Notes: generated by a model not told the origin, from the letters alone. DNA of 41,887 bases from Propionibacteriaceae bacterium UBA6238 (GCA_002441465.1 DJWE01000010.1:14415-56301); one strand, 5' to 3'. Counted from the stretch's first letter, positions 26,121-37,811 are shown. Numbers and translations: made by a program.

Positions 26121-28396
26121 CCACGACAGCGCGGCCACAGGCGCGCTCCCTTGCGAATCAGGTCGTCGACGTCGCTGTGATGCTGCTGGCCTCAGGGGTC
26201 GCGCTCGTCCCGCTCGCCTCCACCTACGCGGACCTCAGGTACTGGCTGGCCGCGCTCGGTGGTGTCGCGCTCGGCGTGGCCGTGGCTGTTCTCGGGGCGC
26301 GGCTCCGCGGAGGGCTGCTTGAGGTGATCGCCATGGGGCTTGTCGCCTACTTCGGCTTCGGGGCGCTCTTCGCCCTGCGCGACTCGGCCATCGCCGGGGC
26401 AGTGCCCTCCCTGGAAACCCTGCGGGTGCTGGCGTTGAACGTCGTGTTCGGCTGGAAGCAGCTGCTGACCGTGAGCACACCGGTGAGCGGATTCGACCAA
26501 CTTCTGGCCGTCCCATACCTCGCGGCTCTCGTCGCGACCGCGGTCGCGGTCAGCCTGGCGCTGCGCGCTCGTCGTCCGGCGACCGCGCTCGTCCCGGTAG
26601 CGGCGCTGCTGGTCTTCTCCATTGCGTTCGGTACCTCCGACGCGTCCGCTCCTGCGGCGGTGGGTGCCGTGCTGGCCACCCTCGGGCTGGGCTGGGTCGC
26701 GTGGCGTCGGCACAGCGCCCGGGTGGCCGGCGCCAGCGAACTGGTCGTGGGCGACGCCGACGAGGTCCGGCGCTCCAGCGTGCGCCAGCTTCTCCTCGGC
26801 GGGGCGGCGTTAGCCGTTGCCGCAGCGCTGAGCGTGTTGGGGGCGGGGTTGATGACCACTGGCTGGGACCGTGCCACGCTGCGTGCACAGGTGGTGCCGC
26901 CGCAGGAGCTCTATCAGTACCCGACCCCGCTGATGTCCTTCCGAAAGCTCGTCCAGGACGGCACGAAGTCGGCGCTCTTCACCGTCTCGGGGCTGCCTGC
27001 GGGCTCGTCGATCCGGATCGCAAGCTTGGATCTCTACGACGGGATCGTCTACAAGGTCTCCGGCGCAGGCGGTCCGGGATCCGGCGTCTTCATCCGGGCC
27101 GGACGCAGGATGTCCGATGACATCGCAGGCACGCGGACGACCGTACGGGTGCAGATCCAGAACCTGCAGGGGGTCTGGCTGCCCGACGCGGGGTCCCTGG
27201 TCGGCGTTCAGTTCTCGGGTGCGCGGAGCACGGAACTGTCCTCTGGCCTGCAGTACAACGCCGTCAGCGGCACGGCCCTGGACACCGCCAGCCTGGCCAG
27301 CGGCGACACCTACACGCTGCAGACCGTTCTTCCCGTCGTGCCCACCGACGCCCAACTCGCCGACGCGACCGTGTCCTCGATCAGCACGCCGGCCCCGACG
27401 ATGATGCCCGACGCCGTCCAGACGCTGCTGGACGAGGCAGTCAAGGGCGCAACCACACCGATCCAGAAGGTGCTGGCGATTCAGAAGTACTTGCTGGACA
27501 AGGGCTACCTCAGCCACGGCCTGGACACCGACAAGGTTCCGTCGCGTCCGGGACATTCCTACGCACGACTCGCGGAGATGCTCGAGAACGAGCAGCTGGT
27601 CGGAGACGACGAGCAGTACGCCGCGGTGATGTCGCTGATGCTCTCCCAGGCAGGGCTCCCGAGCCGGGTGGTCATGGGCTTCCGGCCGACCATCACCGAC
27701 CCGAACGCCGACGCCCCCGTCACCGGTGCCGACGTGCACGCGTGGGTGGAGGTCCCGCTGGACGGGTACGGCTGGGTGGCGTTCAACCCGACACCGGACA
27801 AGAAGCCCCAGCAGATGATCCAGCAGCAGCGGCAGAAACCCCGGGTGCAGGTGCCGCAGCCGCCGCTGCCGCCGCAGGAGCCCGCAGAACTGCCGCCGCA
27901 GCCACCGGCTACCGATCAGGGCGAGGACGACGTCATCCAGGACAACAGCTGGATCTGGCGGGTCGCAGCCGTGGGCGGCATCTCGCTCGGCGTGCTCGCC
28001 GCCATCTTCGGTCCCGGCCTGGTGATGCTCGCCATCAAGCGGCGGCGGCGCGCCCGTCGAAAGGCGGCAGAGCGCCTTCCCGATCGAATGAGCGGCGCCT
28101 GGGCGGAGATCGTCGACACCGCGGCGGACGTCGGTGCGACAGCCCCCGCGACGGCGACCCGTCGCGAACACGGCGGCGTGCTGGCGGCGCGCTATCCGTC
28201 CCTCGATCTCGCCGGACTGGCCTCACGGGCGGACACGGCGGTCTTCGGGGCGGGGGAGCCCACCCCGGCCGAGGTGGACGCCTACTGGGACGCCGTCGCG
28301 CAGGCCAGCCGCGGAATCAGCCGCCAGTCCAGCTTCGGTTGGCGGGTTCGCCGGTTCTTCTGGCCGAAGTCGCTGATCGGGGTGCATCGGCGATGA
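26117..28396 (+). CDS. Transglutaminase-fold membrane protein, probable pseudoenzyme
   Basis: A 759-residue protein with about six N-terminal membrane segments (residues 10-265), an extracytoplasmic transglutaminase-like domain (about 440-565), a Pro/Gln-rich linker, one more membrane helix (about 620-645) and a basic cytoplasmic tail. The core has the family pattern GDDEQYAAVMSLMLSQAGLP, but where active members have Cys (GYCEQFA) it has Asp498. His541 (DVHAWVEV) is kept, and the third residue is Asn557 (FNPTP) where Asp is usual. It is thus probably without thiol chemistry and may instead bind peptide or glycan. The tgm gene of the PFNA cluster is its counterpart. Both ends overlap their neighbours by ATGA. 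Confidence 0.9.
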   Translation: MTTTARPQARSLANQVVDVAVMLLASGVALVPLASTYADLRYWLAALGGVALGVAVAVLGARLRGGLLEVIAMGLVAYFGFGALFALRDSAIAGAVPSLETLRVLALNVVFGWKQLLTVSTPVSGFDQLLAVPYLAALVATAVAVSLALRARRPATALVPVAALLVFSIAFGTSDASAPAAVGAVLATLGLGWVAWRRHSARVAGASELVVGDADEVRRSSVRQLLLGGAALAVAAALSVLGAGLMTTGWDRATLRAQVVPPQELYQYPTPLMSFRKLVQDGTKSALFTVSGLPAGSSIRIASLDLYDGIVYKVSGAGGPGSGVFIRAGRRMSDDIAGTRTTVRVQIQNLQGVWLPDAGSLVGVQFSGARSTELSSGLQYNAVSGTALDTASLASGDTYTLQTVLPVVPTDAQLADATVSSISTPAPTMMPDAVQTLLDEAVKGATTPIQKVLAIQKYLLDKGYLSHGLDTDKVPSRPGHSYARLAEMLENEQLVGDDEQYAAVMSLMLSQAGLPSRVVMGFRPTITDPNADAPVTGADVHAWVEVPLDGYGWVAFNPTPDKKPQQMIQQQRQKPRVQVPQPPLPPQEPAELPPQPPATDQGEDDVIQDNSWIWRVAAVGGISLGVLAAIFGPGLVMLAIKRRRRARRKAAERLPDRMSGAWAEIVDTAADVGATAPATATRREHGGVLAARYPSLDLAGLASRADTAVFGAGEPTPAEVDAYWDAVAQASRGISRQSSFGWRVRRFFWPKSLIGVHRR

Positions 28397-29220
28397 CCAC
28401 GATCGAGCTCGTTTGGGGGGCCCGCACCGACGTCGGGAGGCATCGAAAGGCCAATGAGGACGCACTGATCGCCGAGTTCCCCGTGTTCCTGGTCGCGGAC
28501 GGCATGGGCGGTCACGAGGCCGGGGACGTGGCCAGCGAGCGGGCTCTGGCGGCGTTCCGTCCGCTCGTCGGACGCGACAGCGTCAGCCTGGAGGACTTCT
28601 CCACCGCCTTTCATCAGGCCGCCCGCGAGGTTGCTGCCATCCAGGTCCAGCGGTCCGCGGGCACGACCATCTCCGGTGTCGCCGTCTCGGAGAGCGGCGG
28701 CGTCAGCTACTGGCTCGTCTTGAATATCGGCGACTCGCGCACCTACCGGTTGGCGTCCGGGCGGCTCGAGCAGATCAGCGTTGATCACTCGGTCGTGCAG
28801 GAACTCATCGACGAGGGTCGTCTCGCGCCCGCCCAGGCCGAAAGCCACCCGGAGCGACACGTGATCACCAAGGCGGTTGGCGCGGGCTCACGTGCGGAGC
28901 CCGACTACTGGCTCATCCCAGCCACAAGCGGCGACCGGCTGTTGATCTGCTCCGATGGCCTGAGCAAGGAAGTGGCCGCGGAGGAGATCGGGCAGATCCT
29001 CGCCGGCTCAGGGGATCCCCAAGCGCTCGCCGATCGTCTCGTTCAAAGCGCCCTGGAGCACGGCGGCCACGACAACGTGACGGTGATCGTGGTCGACGCG
29101 GTGAACGCGAGGGTCGACGACGAGTTCCCGACGGTGCCCAACGTCACGGCCGAGCCAGATTACGAGACCGTCCCCAGGATCGACACAGACGAAGGAGCCG
29201 CTCATGCTGATGAGGCATAG
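28393..29220 (+). CDS. PP2C-type Ser/Thr protein phosphatase
   Basis: A 275-residue cytoplasmic phosphatase of the PPM family, which needs two metal ions. All motifs are seen: RKANEDAL near the start, VADGMGGHEAGD with the first metal aspartate, GTTISGVAV, NIGDSRTYR, LLICSDGLS with the second aspartate, and GGHDNVTVIVV at the end. A short acidic tail follows. It should reverse the activity of the kinase two genes downstream, acting on the FHA proteins or the kinase itself. Starts by ATGA overlap with the transglutaminase gene and overlaps the FHA gene by 17 bases. Confidence 0.96.
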   Translation: MTTIELVWGARTDVGRHRKANEDALIAEFPVFLVADGMGGHEAGDVASERALAAFRPLVGRDSVSLEDFSTAFHQAAREVAAIQVQRSAGTTISGVAVSESGGVSYWLVLNIGDSRTYRLASGRLEQISVDHSVVQELIDEGRLAPAQAESHPERHVITKAVGAGSRAEPDYWLIPATSGDRLLICSDGLSKEVAAEEIGQILAGSGDPQALADRLVQSALEHGGHDNVTVIVVDAVNARVDDEFPTVPNVTAEPDYETVPRIDTDEGAAHADEA

Positions 29221-30717
29221 CCCGGGAGACTGGTACGGCGTGGTGACGCCGGCGGGTCTTGCGCTCCTTCCGCCCGAGGTGCCGCTCGCGACCGTCGAGC
29301 AGATCTGGCGCGATCTCGGCAGTGGGCGCGGACTGAGCGCCGTCATCGACGGGCTGGTCGGCGTCTTCGGCATGAGCCTCAGCGGGTTGCCCGCCTTCGT
29401 GGTCATCTCGCTGGCCGAGGCGGACAGTGCGCGGACAGCCTTGCGTGGCGACGTCACGGCGCGGCTCTGGCTTCGCGGCGAAGACGAGCCGGTGGCCATC
29501 TCCGGTTCGGGGGTGACCACGTGGAATGAGCGAGCCTTCGGCAGAACCACCCGGGCGGAGCTGAGCGTCTCGTCGGGCGGAGCCGGTGACCTCCTGCCGA
29601 TCATCGACGGCATCGTCTCAGCCGGGCGGCTGTTCGTGGAGTCGCTGGGCGCGGACGACGAGGACGGTGCCGTGCGGGTCCTGCCCCGGGTCGGCGCGAG
29701 CCGACCGGAGCCGACGCCGGTCCCGCCGCAGGTGTTTGGGTCTGCGCCAGTGCCGCCGTCCGCAGTGCCGCTGGACGTGGTCCCCGAGACCGAGGTGATT
29801 CTCGCCGAGCCGACGCCGATGTCGAGCGTGCGGTCCGCGCCCGTCGCGGCGTCCGACCCGACCCCCCAGCCGGAGCTGGAGCCCGAACCCAGCGTGCCCG
29901 TTGACGATGGATCCGGGGCGCCCGCACCGTTCTCGAACGGAGATGCCGAGCTCGAGTCGGTCCCGGCAGCTGAGCCTGCGGAGCCACTGGCCGAGGCGTC
30001 GCGCGGAGCGGAGACTCTCGCGGCGGAGGAGGCGCCCAACGAGTACGACCGTCTTCTCTTTGGCGAGACGGTGTTGTCCTCAGTGGAAGGTGCCGCCGTT
30101 CGCGCGGACGACCCTGAACCGACCACTGATGGCTCCGTGCCGGCACCGGCAGCGCCGTCGCATCCTGCGCCGGCGCCGGGCGAGATTCCGCCGCCTCCGC
30201 CTCCGCTGCCCGCCGGGCTCATCGGCCGGCTGCCCAACTTTGGCGCACCTCCGCCGCCGCCCGGCCTGGGCGACCATGATGGCGAAACCGTTCTCGTCGA
30301 GGATCTCCAGCACCTTCTGGGAGGTGGCGTCGACTCGCCTCGGCCTCCGACCGCGCCGGTGAGTGCACCAACCGTCCGCACGGTGCCCAAGCTCGTGATC
30401 GGCGGACGGGCGCCGTTGCCGCTGGACCGAACGGCGATCGTCGGCACCCGTCCCCGGCTCAGCCGGGTGCAGGGCGACAATGCGTCTCAGTTGGTGCCGG
30501 TGGAGAGTCCGAACGGCGAGATTTCCCGCAGCCACGTGGAACTGCGCGTTGAGGGTTCGAATGTCCTTGCTGTCGACCTGAACTCGACCAACGGGACGAT
30601 CCTGCTGCGAGCGGGCAGCGAGCCGGTGCGGCTGCAGCCAGGTGAGCCGAGCATTCTCGTCCCGGGAGACCGGGTTGACCTCGGCGACGGTGTGGTGCTC
30701 GGCTTCGAGGACCTCAC

Positions 30718-30721
<4 letters not shown>
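29204..30721 (+). CDS. FHA-domain protein with long proline-rich linker
   Basis: A 505-residue protein. The N-terminal 160 residues are a compact unknown domain; about 165-390 is Pro/Ala/Glu/Ser rich and predicted disordered; the C-terminal 100 residues form an FHA domain, with ISRSHVELRV and DLNSTNGTIL, the Ser-Arg-x-His and Asn-x-Thr/Asn-Gly residues that read phosphothreonine. It is likely a phospho-dependent adaptor for the kinase. It starts with GAAGGAG eight bases upstream. Its last base pairs overlap the kinase start (ATGA). The disordered linker offers threonines for phosphorylation, but I cannot name the sites. Confidence 0.9.
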
Positions 30722-32270
<1,549 letters not shown>

Positions 32271-32274
<4 letters not shown>

Positions 32275-33002
32275 CCGCGAAACCGTCCGCTGACCCCGCG
32301 GCGAGCTCGCGGGTGTCGGTCGAGTTCTGCGGCGAGTGGTACGAGGTTTCGCCGGAACGGCCGTTTGGGATCGGCCGGGACGCCGATCTCGTCATCGACG
32401 ACAACCCGTTCCTGCACCGGAGGCTGCTGGAGATCACCAATGTGGGCGACCTGTGGATGCTGACCAACGTCGGCTCCAGGCTGGCGATCACGGTGATGGA
32501 CGGGGCGGGCCGGATGAACTCCTGGCTGGCGCCGGGTGCCCGGCTTCCTCTCGTGTTCGAGCGCGTCGTCGTGGTCTTCAGCGCAGGGCCGACGACCTAC
32601 CAACTCGACATCTACAACTCCGACCCCGTCTTCGCCGAGGTCGGCATGCCTGCTTCCTCCGGCCTGACCACAGTGGGAACCACCCAGTTCACCCCGTCAC
32701 AGCGGCTGGTGATGATCGCCCTGGCCGAGCCCGTGCTGCTCCGTGAGGGCAGCGGCATGAGCGAAGTGCCGACCAACGCTCGCGCGGCAGAGCGGCTCGG
32801 TTGGGCGCTGACACGGTTCAACCGGAAGCTCGACAACGTCTGCGACAAGCTCGATCGCGCCGGAGTCAAGGGGCTTCGCGGCGGCCCGGGCGATCACGCG
32901 ATGAACCGCCGCGCCCGACTAGTGGAGTACGCGCTCGCAGCGCGTCTGATCACCCGCGCCGACCTGCCGCTGCTGGATCAACCTCAGGAGGACGACCGAT
33001 GA
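32271..33002 (+). CDS. FHA-domain protein with C-terminal helical, winged-helix-like region
   Basis: A 243-residue protein starting at a GTG that overlaps the kinase stop by four bases. The N-terminal 100 residues are an FHA fold: the arginine FGIGRDADL is kept, but the Ser-x-x-His motif is altered to HRRLLEI and the Asn-Gly loop is changed, so phosphothreonine reading may be weak. The C-terminal part (about 140-235) is helical and begins with LTP-like PSQRLVMIALAEPVLL, with spacing like that of winged-helix domains. Such FHA-helical proteins stand with secretion ATPases. It is probably a switch between kinase and EccC-type ATPase; DNA binding is possible but not shown. Confidence 0.75.
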
Positions 33003-36000
33003 AGCTGAAGGTCACGCTGCAGCGGCCCGCCGGCGCGGTCGATCTGGGCATCACCGCCGATGCGACGGCGTCCGTCGCCGACGTTGCTCGTCGTATTGCC
33101 GCATCCGATCCGAGCGGGCCGGCGCAGGACGCATCAACGCTCACGTTGTCGGTGATCGACGCCGCAACACCCCAGCGGCCCCGGCTGGCCGACAACACCG
33201 CCAGCATCCTGGACGCCGGCATTCGTTCAGGGTCGGTCATTCAGTTGGCAAGCGGTTTCACCGACCCGGGTCCGGGGGAGTCCGCGCCTGCGGCGCTCCT
33301 GCGGGTGCTGTCCGGTGCCGACGCTGGCAAGGAGTTTCCACTGCGCGCCGGAGCGAGTGTGATTGGCCGGGACCGGGATGTCGACGTGCGCCTGAGTGAT
33401 CCGCTCATCTCGAAGCGACACGCCCGGGTCAACGTCTCCGACATCGTAGAGATCACGGACCTCAACTCGGCCAACGGCGTCTTCGTCGCGGGCGGCCAGA
33501 TCACTCGGGCTTCGCTGACCCCGTCCGACCTCGCGGTACTCGGGGAGACCGCACTCTCGATCGTGCCCATTCAGGGCGCTGCCCGCCCGCAAGGTGCGCT
33601 GATTGAGCACATCCGTTCCCCCCGCGTCGTGCCGCGCTACCCGGGGCAGGAGTTCCCGGCGCCGAAGCCGCCGTCGCTTCCGCAACCGCATCGGTTCCCG
33701 TTCATCGCGATGGTCGCCCCGCTGCTCATGGGTGGGGTGATGTACACCTTGAATCCCAATCCTGTCTACGTGCTCATGATGGCGATGTCTCCGGTGATGC
33801 TCATCGGCTCCTGGCTGGACCAGACGCTGGTTAGCCGTCGGACTCTCAAGCGGCAGCGGTCGAACTTCGACGAGGCCATGCTGAGGCTCCAGCAGGCCCT
33901 GGAGGCCGAACGCGACGTCGAGCGCCGGGTGCGGCTGGCGGAGTCTCCGTCCGTGGCCGACGCGACTCGGGCGGCGCAACAACTCGACCCGCTCTTGTGG
34001 ACCAGACGGCCGGAACACCCTGGCTACCTGACCATTGCTCTGGGGACGGGTCGGGCGGCGAGTCGCAACCGCGTGGTCGTGCCGACGGACAACGACACTC
34101 TCGCCGACTGCTGGGACCAGTTGCTCTCTCTCCGAGGTGAGTTCGCCACGGTCGATGGGGTGCCCATCGTCGCTGATCTTCGGCGGGACGGATCGCTCGG
34201 TGTTTCCGGGCCCCGGCCAACGGCGACCGGAGTGGCGCGCGGTTTGGTCATGCAGCTGCTGGCGCTTCACTCCCCGGCAGAGCTTGTGTGCTGCGCCGCG
34301 GTGTCCCAGTCGACGCGAGTTGACTGGGAGTGGCTGAAGTGGATGCCGCACACGAGTTCGGCACACAGCCCGATCTCGGGGGATCACCTGGCTGACGGCC
34401 CGGCGGGCGGGGCGGCATTACTCGCCCGGATCGAGGGTCTGATTGACGATCGACTTGCGGGCAAGTCGCCGACTCCTCGCGGCGACTATCAGGCCGACGA
34501 GAACAACCTGGCCGACGGAGAGCGGCACCCCGCGGTCGTCCTTCTCGTCGAGAACGATGCTCCCCTGGATCGTGGACGCGCGACCCGGCTTGCCGAACGC
34601 GGCCCGGACGTGGGTGTCCACTTGCTGTGGTGCGCTCCGGCCACCGAGCAGCTCCCGGCCGCCTGCCGCAGCTACCTTCAGGTGGACACGACCGCCGCCG
34701 GTGGTATCGCCGGCCTGGTGCGGTTGGGTGAATCGGTGCATCCGGTCGAGGTCGAGGGCCTGGACGCGTCCGCAGCGATCAATCTGGCCCGCCAGCTCGC
34801 CCCCGTTGTCGACGTGGGCTCTCCCGAGGCCGACGACTCAGACCTGCCCAATCAGGTGTCCTACGCCGTGCTGGCCGGAGAGGACTTGCTGGACTCGGCG
34901 GCATCGGTAGTCGATCGCTGGCACCAGAACAACTCTCTGGTCGTCCGGGACGGCTCAGCGCAGGTGCGTCGTCGCAAGGAGGGCAACCTGCGTGCGCTGG
35001 TCGGCCACGCCGGCGCCGCGCCGCTCTACCTCGACCTGCGGACGCAGGGCCCGCACGCGCTGGTCGGAGGGACGACTGGTGCCGGCAAGTCGGAGTTCCT
35101 CCAGTCCTGGGTGCTGGGCATGGCCGCCGCGCACAGTCCGGACCGGCTCACCTTCCTCTTCGTCGACTACAAGGGCGGTGCGGCGTTCGCCGACTGCGTG
35201 AAGCTGCCGCACACGGTTGGCCTGGTAACGGACTTGTCTCCTCATCTGGTGAGGCGGGCACTTACCTCGCTGAGGGCGGAGCTGCGGTATCGCGAGCACG
35301 TCCTGCAACGCAAGAAGGCGAAGGACCTGGTGTCGCTGGAGAAGACGGGCGATCCTGACTGCCCGCCCAGCCTGGTGATCATCGTGGACGAGTTCGCGGC
35401 TCTTGTGCAGGAGGTGCCGGAGTTTGTTGACGGCGTCGTCGACGTCGCGCAGAGGGGTCGATCCCTGGGTCTGCATCTCATTCTGGCCACTCAGCGACCG
35501 GCCGGCGTGATCAAGGACAACCTCCGGGCGAACACCAACCTCCGGATCGCACTGCGGATGGCGGATACTGACGACTCGCTCGACATCCTGGGCGATCCGA
35601 TGGCGGCCCACTTCGACGCGTCCACACCCGGCCGGGGTGCGGTGAAGACCGGACCAGGGCGGATCCAGATGTTTCAGACCGCCTACGCCGGAGGATGGAC
35701 GACCAACGAACCGCCCCGTCCCCGCATCGACGTCACCGAGTTGGGCTTTGGAGGCGGTGCCGCCTGGGAGATGCCTGAGGGCGAGGCTGTTGACACCGGC
35801 GATCCGGGCCCGAACGACATCGCGCGGATCGTGGCGACTATCCGGGTAGCCTCTGCCGAGGCGACCGTCCCGGAACCGCGCAAGCCCTGGCTGGCCGAGC
35901 TCGCCACGATCTACGACCTGCGGTTGCTGCCGAACCCGCGGACGGATGAGCGCCTACTGCTTGGCGTCTTGGATCTGCCCGAGGCGCAGTCGCAGCCGAC

Positions 36001-37423
36001 CGTGTTCTACGAGCCGGATCGCGACGGCAACATGGCCATCTTCGGCACCGGCGGCTCCGGGAAGTCGACGGTGCTGCGCACCATCGCCGCCTCGGCCGCG
36101 TTCACCGCCCGAGGCGGACCTGTCCATGTCTACGGTCTGGACTTCGGCTCTCGGGGCCTGCACATGCTCCTAGGGCTGCCACACGTCGGCGATGTCATCG
36201 ACGGCGATGACGAAGAGCGGGTCGCGCGCCTGCTGCGGACCCTGCGGCGAGTGGTGGACGAACGAGCGGCTCGGTTCGCGACTGTGCGGGCCGGCAGTCT
36301 CAGCGAATACCGGAAGTTGGCCAGCGCCCCGCTGGAACCGCGCTACCTGCTGCTGGTGGACGGTATCGGCGGCTTCCGAGAGAAGTACGAGTTCGGGTCT
36401 GCCGCGGCGTCCGGGTGGTTCAACGTCTTCGCTCAGATCGCGGCGGACGGGCGTCCGCTCGGCGTTCATGTGGTGATGACCGGCGATCGTCCCAACGCGA
36501 TCCCGCCGTCGATCGCTTCGACTGTCCAACGCCGGATTGTGTTGAGACTGGCCGATGCCGAGGAGTACCTGCTGTTGGGAGCGCCCAAGGACGTGCTCGA
36601 TGCGACGTCGCCAGCCGGGCGCGGCATCCTGGACGGCAACGAGGTCCAGTTTGCGATCCTCGGCGACAGCCCGAACGTGGCTGTGCAGGCCCGAGAGATG
36701 CAGGCGCTTGCGGTCAGCATGCGCCGAGCGGACCAACCTCGTCCGCCGGCCATCGAGAAGCTGCCCGACCAACTCTGGTTGGGCCAATTGCCCGTGGGCG
36801 GCCCAGGCGAGGCGATCATCGGTCTGGACGACGTCGATCTCGCACCCGTCGTCTTGACCGCAAAGGGCCCGCTCATGCTTTCCGGTCCGCCGGGGAGCGG
36901 CAGGACCATCGCCCTCAACACGATCTCGGCCGCCCTGGCCCGGTCGACACCGTCGACGCCGCAGATCCTCTTGAGCGCGCGCAGCACCTCGCTCGTGGCG
37001 TCAGGACGATGGACGGAGAAGGCCGTCGGAGCAGCAGCGGTCTCGGAGGCGGCGTCCCGGTTGGCCGACAGGATCGAGGCAGGCAGGCTCGACTCGCTCG
37101 CGGTCTTCATCGAGCACCTCACCGATTTCGCCTCGGGAGAGGCGGAGCTCGCCCTCGACCGGCTGATCAAGTCCGCAGTGCGGGAGGGACACTTCGTCGT
37201 GGGTGAGGCCGAGACGTCCACCTGGGGCCAGGCGTGGACGCTCGCGCAGCCGTTCAAGGCCGGGCGGGCCGGCCTTCTCCTCGTCCCCGGCGATATGGAC
37301 GGAGACACCCTGCTGGGCACGTCCCTGGGACGCCTGCGCCGGGCGGACTTCCCGCCGGGCAGAGGCTTTGTTATCAAGAATGGACGAGCTCGCAAACTCC
37401 AGGTCGCGGCGGAGGGGGAGTGA
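32999..37423 (+). CDS. eccC: EccC/EssC-like FtsK-type secretion ATPase with ubiquitin-like and FHA domains
   Basis: A 1474-residue motor of type VII secretion. The first 80 residues resemble the ubiquitin-like YukD/EccD N-terminal domain; residues about 100-181 are an FHA domain with intact GRDRDVDV, ISKRHARV and DLNSANG; two membrane helices lie at about 235-275. Three FtsK-like domains follow. The first has Walker A GGTTGAGKSEFL (about 688) and Walker B IIVDEFAAL (about 794) and is probably the active one. The second has GTGGSGKST (about 1016) but Walker B VDGIGGF without the catalytic Glu. The third has GPPGSGRT (about 1296) and VFIEHL without the Asp. FHA plus ubiquitin-like plus FtsK in one chain fits a signal-gated exporter. 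ATG overlaps the previous stop (ATGA). Confidence 0.93.
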   Translation: MKLKVTLQRPAGAVDLGITADATASVADVARRIAASDPSGPAQDASTLTLSVIDAATPQRPRLADNTASILDAGIRSGSVIQLASGFTDPGPGESAPAALLRVLSGADAGKEFPLRAGASVIGRDRDVDVRLSDPLISKRHARVNVSDIVEITDLNSANGVFVAGGQITRASLTPSDLAVLGETALSIVPIQGAARPQGALIEHIRSPRVVPRYPGQEFPAPKPPSLPQPHRFPFIAMVAPLLMGGVMYTLNPNPVYVLMMAMSPVMLIGSWLDQTLVSRRTLKRQRSNFDEAMLRLQQALEAERDVERRVRLAESPSVADATRAAQQLDPLLWTRRPEHPGYLTIALGTGRAASRNRVVVPTDNDTLADCWDQLLSLRGEFATVDGVPIVADLRRDGSLGVSGPRPTATGVARGLVMQLLALHSPAELVCCAAVSQSTRVDWEWLKWMPHTSSAHSPISGDHLADGPAGGAALLARIEGLIDDRLAGKSPTPRGDYQADENNLADGERHPAVVLLVENDAPLDRGRATRLAERGPDVGVHLLWCAPATEQLPAACRSYLQVDTTAAGGIAGLVRLGESVHPVEVEGLDASAAINLARQLAPVVDVGSPEADDSDLPNQVSYAVLAGEDLLDSAASVVDRWHQNNSLVVRDGSAQVRRRKEGNLRALVGHAGAAPLYLDLRTQGPHALVGGTTGAGKSEFLQSWVLGMAAAHSPDRLTFLFVDYKGGAAFADCVKLPHTVGLVTDLSPHLVRRALTSLRAELRYREHVLQRKKAKDLVSLEKTGDPDCPPSLVIIVDEFAALVQEVPEFVDGVVDVAQRGRSLGLHLILATQRPAGVIKDNLRANTNLRIALRMADTDDSLDILGDPMAAHFDASTPGRGAVKTGPGRIQMFQTAYAGGWTTNEPPRPRIDVTELGFGGGAAWEMPEGEAVDTGDPGPNDIARIVATIRVASAEATVPEPRKPWLAELATIYDLRLLPNPRTDERLLLGVLDLPEAQSQPTVFYEPDRDGNMAIFGTGGSGKSTVLRTIAASAAFTARGGPVHVYGLDFGSRGLHMLLGLPHVGDVIDGDDEERVARLLRTLRRVVDERAARFATVRAGSLSEYRKLASAPLEPRYLLLVDGIGGFREKYEFGSAAASGWFNVFAQIAADGRPLGVHVVMTGDRPNAIPPSIASTVQRRIVLRLADAEEYLLLGAPKDVLDATSPAGRGILDGNEVQFAILGDSPNVAVQAREMQALAVSMRRADQPRPPAIEKLPDQLWLGQLPVGGPGEAIIGLDDVDLAPVVLTAKGPLMLSGPPGSGRTIALNTISAALARSTPSTPQILLSARSTSLVASGRWTEKAVGAAAVSEAASRLADRIEAGRLDSLAVFIEHLTDFASGEAELALDRLIKSAVREGHFVVGEAETSTWGQAWTLAQPFKAGRAGLLLVPGDMDGDTLLGTSLGRLRRADFPPGRGFVIKNGRARKLQVAAEGE

Positions 37424-37528
37424 TGGGGATTCGGCCCCATCGACACCCCGGTCGGGCCTTCATAAATTGTGTGCCATCAACAGGCGCATGTGTGAGGAAA
37501 CGTCACGCACAGAACAAAGGAGAACGAA
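37424..37528 (+). promoter_or_regulatory. Gap before WXG100 gene
   Basis: The 105-bp gap is the longest within the operon after the EccC-type gene. It is AT-richer around 37460-37475 and holds the strong ribosome binding site AAAGGAG seven bases before the WXG100 start. It may hold a separate promoter for the exported proteins; no clear -35/-10 pair is seen. Confidence 0.3.
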
Positions 37529-37804
37529 ATGGCAGTTTGGGGACTTGATGTCCAGCAGGTTCGGCAGCTCAGCAGCCAGCTGAGCCAGAAGGCGGAAGAG
37601 ATCCAGTCGGCACTCACCACCTTGACCAGCATGCTGGCCAACACCCAGTGGGAGGGCCCGGACGCGACGGCGTTCCGCAACGACTGGTCCGGTCAGCACA
37701 CCAGTGCGCTCAAGCAGGTCATCCAGGCCTTGCAGGATGCGTCGAACAAGGCATCGCAGAACGCGTCCGCCCAGGAGCAGACCTCCAACAACGCCAACGG
37801 CTGA
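37529..37804 (+). CDS. WXG100-family type VII secretion substrate
   Basis: A 91-residue helical hairpin protein of the EsxA/EsxB type. The central turn is QWEGPD with Trp41-x-Gly43, flanked by two helices of about 35 residues. It is probably secreted, alone or as a partner, through the EccC-type ATPase just upstream, and would form a homo- or heterodimer with the WXG100-like N-termini of the following proteins. It is preceded by AAAGGAG and followed by a strong hairpin, both suggesting high and independently tuned expression. The C-terminus is Asn/Ser/Gln rich with no clear YxxxD signal. Confidence 0.93.
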   Translation: MAVWGLDVQQVRQLSSQLSQKAEEIQSALTTLTSMLANTQWEGPDATAFRNDWSGQHTSALKQVIQALQDASNKASQNASAQEQTSNNANG

Positions 37805-37811
37805 TTACCGA

